From contig NZ_PHNC01000029.1 of NCBI RefSeq assembly GCF_003121295.1, positions 496,001 through 560,000 of the forward strand: DNA of 64,000 bases, given 5' to 3'. The notes under the pieces are model-generated. The model worked only from the letters and a program-made list of their open reading frames with translations. It was not told the DNA's origin and did not search any database. Both the position numbers and the translations under genes were made by a program. Each line of letters begins with the position of its first letter. Position 1 is the first letter of the stretch. The stretch is from Streptomyces orinoci. GTDB taxonomy: Bacteria > Actinomycetota > Actinomycetes > Streptomycetales > Streptomycetaceae. This document shows, one piece after another, positions 63,718 to 64,000 of the stretch.

Positions 63718-64000
63718 TGGGGCCTTTCGTCCTCTCTCCGGGTGGCGGAGGGGGAGGGAGCCGGGTCGATGTGCGCCGCCTCGATGCTGCCGTCCTTGTC
63801 GATCCTGGGCAGCCCGTTCTGGGGGGCGGGCAGCAGTGCCTTGGCCGGGTCGATCTTGCCGTTGCCGTCCACGCCATAGATGGCGTTGTAGATGTTGCGG
63901 ACGGCCGGACCGGAGGCGCCGGAGCCGGTGCCACCCTGGGAGATGGTCATCACCACCGTGTAGTCCTTGGTGTAGGTGGCGAACCAGGAGGTCGTCTGCT
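63714..64000 (-). CDS. mrdA: Class B penicillin-binding protein 2 (MrdA-like), C-terminal part, cut by window
   Basis: About 95 C-terminal residues are visible, running off the window: TTSWFATYTKDYTVVMTISQGGTGSGASGPAVRNIYNAIYGV, then an acidic/Pro tail. The TTSWFATY segment lies just after the KTG box of the transpeptidase domain in PBP2-type enzymes. The gene overlaps rodA by an ATGA, the usual SEDS-bPBP pairing for cross-linking and elongating peptidoglycan. The catalytic Ser and SxN motif are outside the window. Confidence 0.9.
   Translation of the reverse strand, partial: QTTSWFATYTKDYTVVMTISQGGTGSGASGPAVRNIYNAIYGVDGNGKIDPAKALLPAPQNGLPRIDKDGSIEAAHIDPAPSPSATRREDERPQ

Overview
The window is a 64 kb piece of a very GC-rich, high-GC Gram-positive chromosome. 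Third codon positions are almost all G or C, GTG starts are common, and divergent or overlapping gene pairs abound. The gene order (dnaJ2-hrcA, hemW, lepA/rpsT, holA, comEC-comEA, leuS, rsfS-nadD, proA-proB, obg-rpmA-rplU-rne, rodA-pbp2) is that of the central chromosome core of Streptomyces or a very close relative in Streptomycetaceae. No plasmid, prophage, IS element, integrase or CRISPR array was seen.

Layout. Positions 1-4.3 kb hold the end of a surface-polysaccharide locus: a lipid-linked-sugar glycosyltransferase (5' cut), a GtrA-like protein and a secreted copper-radical oxidase. Positions 4.3-8.3 kb hold a TetR regulator with a near-ideal operator facing an EF-G-binding (FusB-like) protein, then small metabolic genes, rsmE and a nitronate monooxygenase. 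Positions 8.3-18.7 kb are housekeeping: hrcA-dnaJ2 under a CIRCE element, MBL hydrolase, DUF3097, Uma2, hemW, acyl-CoA ligase, lepA and rpsT. Positions 18.8-24 kb contain holA, a small acidic ORF and the comEC-comEA pair. Positions 24-27 kb hold an MFS/ArsR pair, DegV and a membrane coiled-coil protein. Positions 27.3-30.4 kb hold leuS behind a leucine attenuator whose 12-residue leader peptide I read directly from the sequence. A secreted sedolisin follows, then a two-gene transmembrane electron-transfer module (b-type cytochrome plus an orphan NuoF-like flavo-iron-sulfur protein).

Two identical tRNA-Ala(GGC) genes at 35.0 and 38.3 kb bracket a small cassette (two zinc-ribbon proteins, a DHA2 drug exporter and its XRE regulator). 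Next come the rsfS-LCP-nadD group with two previously overlooked single-pass microproteins, an M48 protease, two membrane proteins sharing an N-terminal motif, proA and proB. A TagF-like glycerophosphotransferase and obg/rpmA/rplU/rne follow. The window ends with a radical-SAM pair (TIGR03960/TIGR03936), a CYTH-CHAD protein, rodA and the 3' end of a class B PBP. The LCP protein, the TagF-like enzyme and rodA/PBP2 form a cell-envelope and spore-wall neighbourhood; the ribosome- and RNA-related genes (lepA, rpsT, obg, rpmA, rplU, rne, rsfS, rsmE, leuS) form a translation and RNA-decay neighbourhood.

Most noteworthy: the leuS attenuator; a dispersed repeat that supplies the stop codon and a shared Ser-Ala-Pro end to two unrelated proteins; perfect 165-bp tandem repeats and a histone-H1-like tail in RNase E; three genes whose best start is CTG; a comEC frame that runs about 100 codons past its expected end over an antisense gene; and the cytochrome/NuoF-like module.
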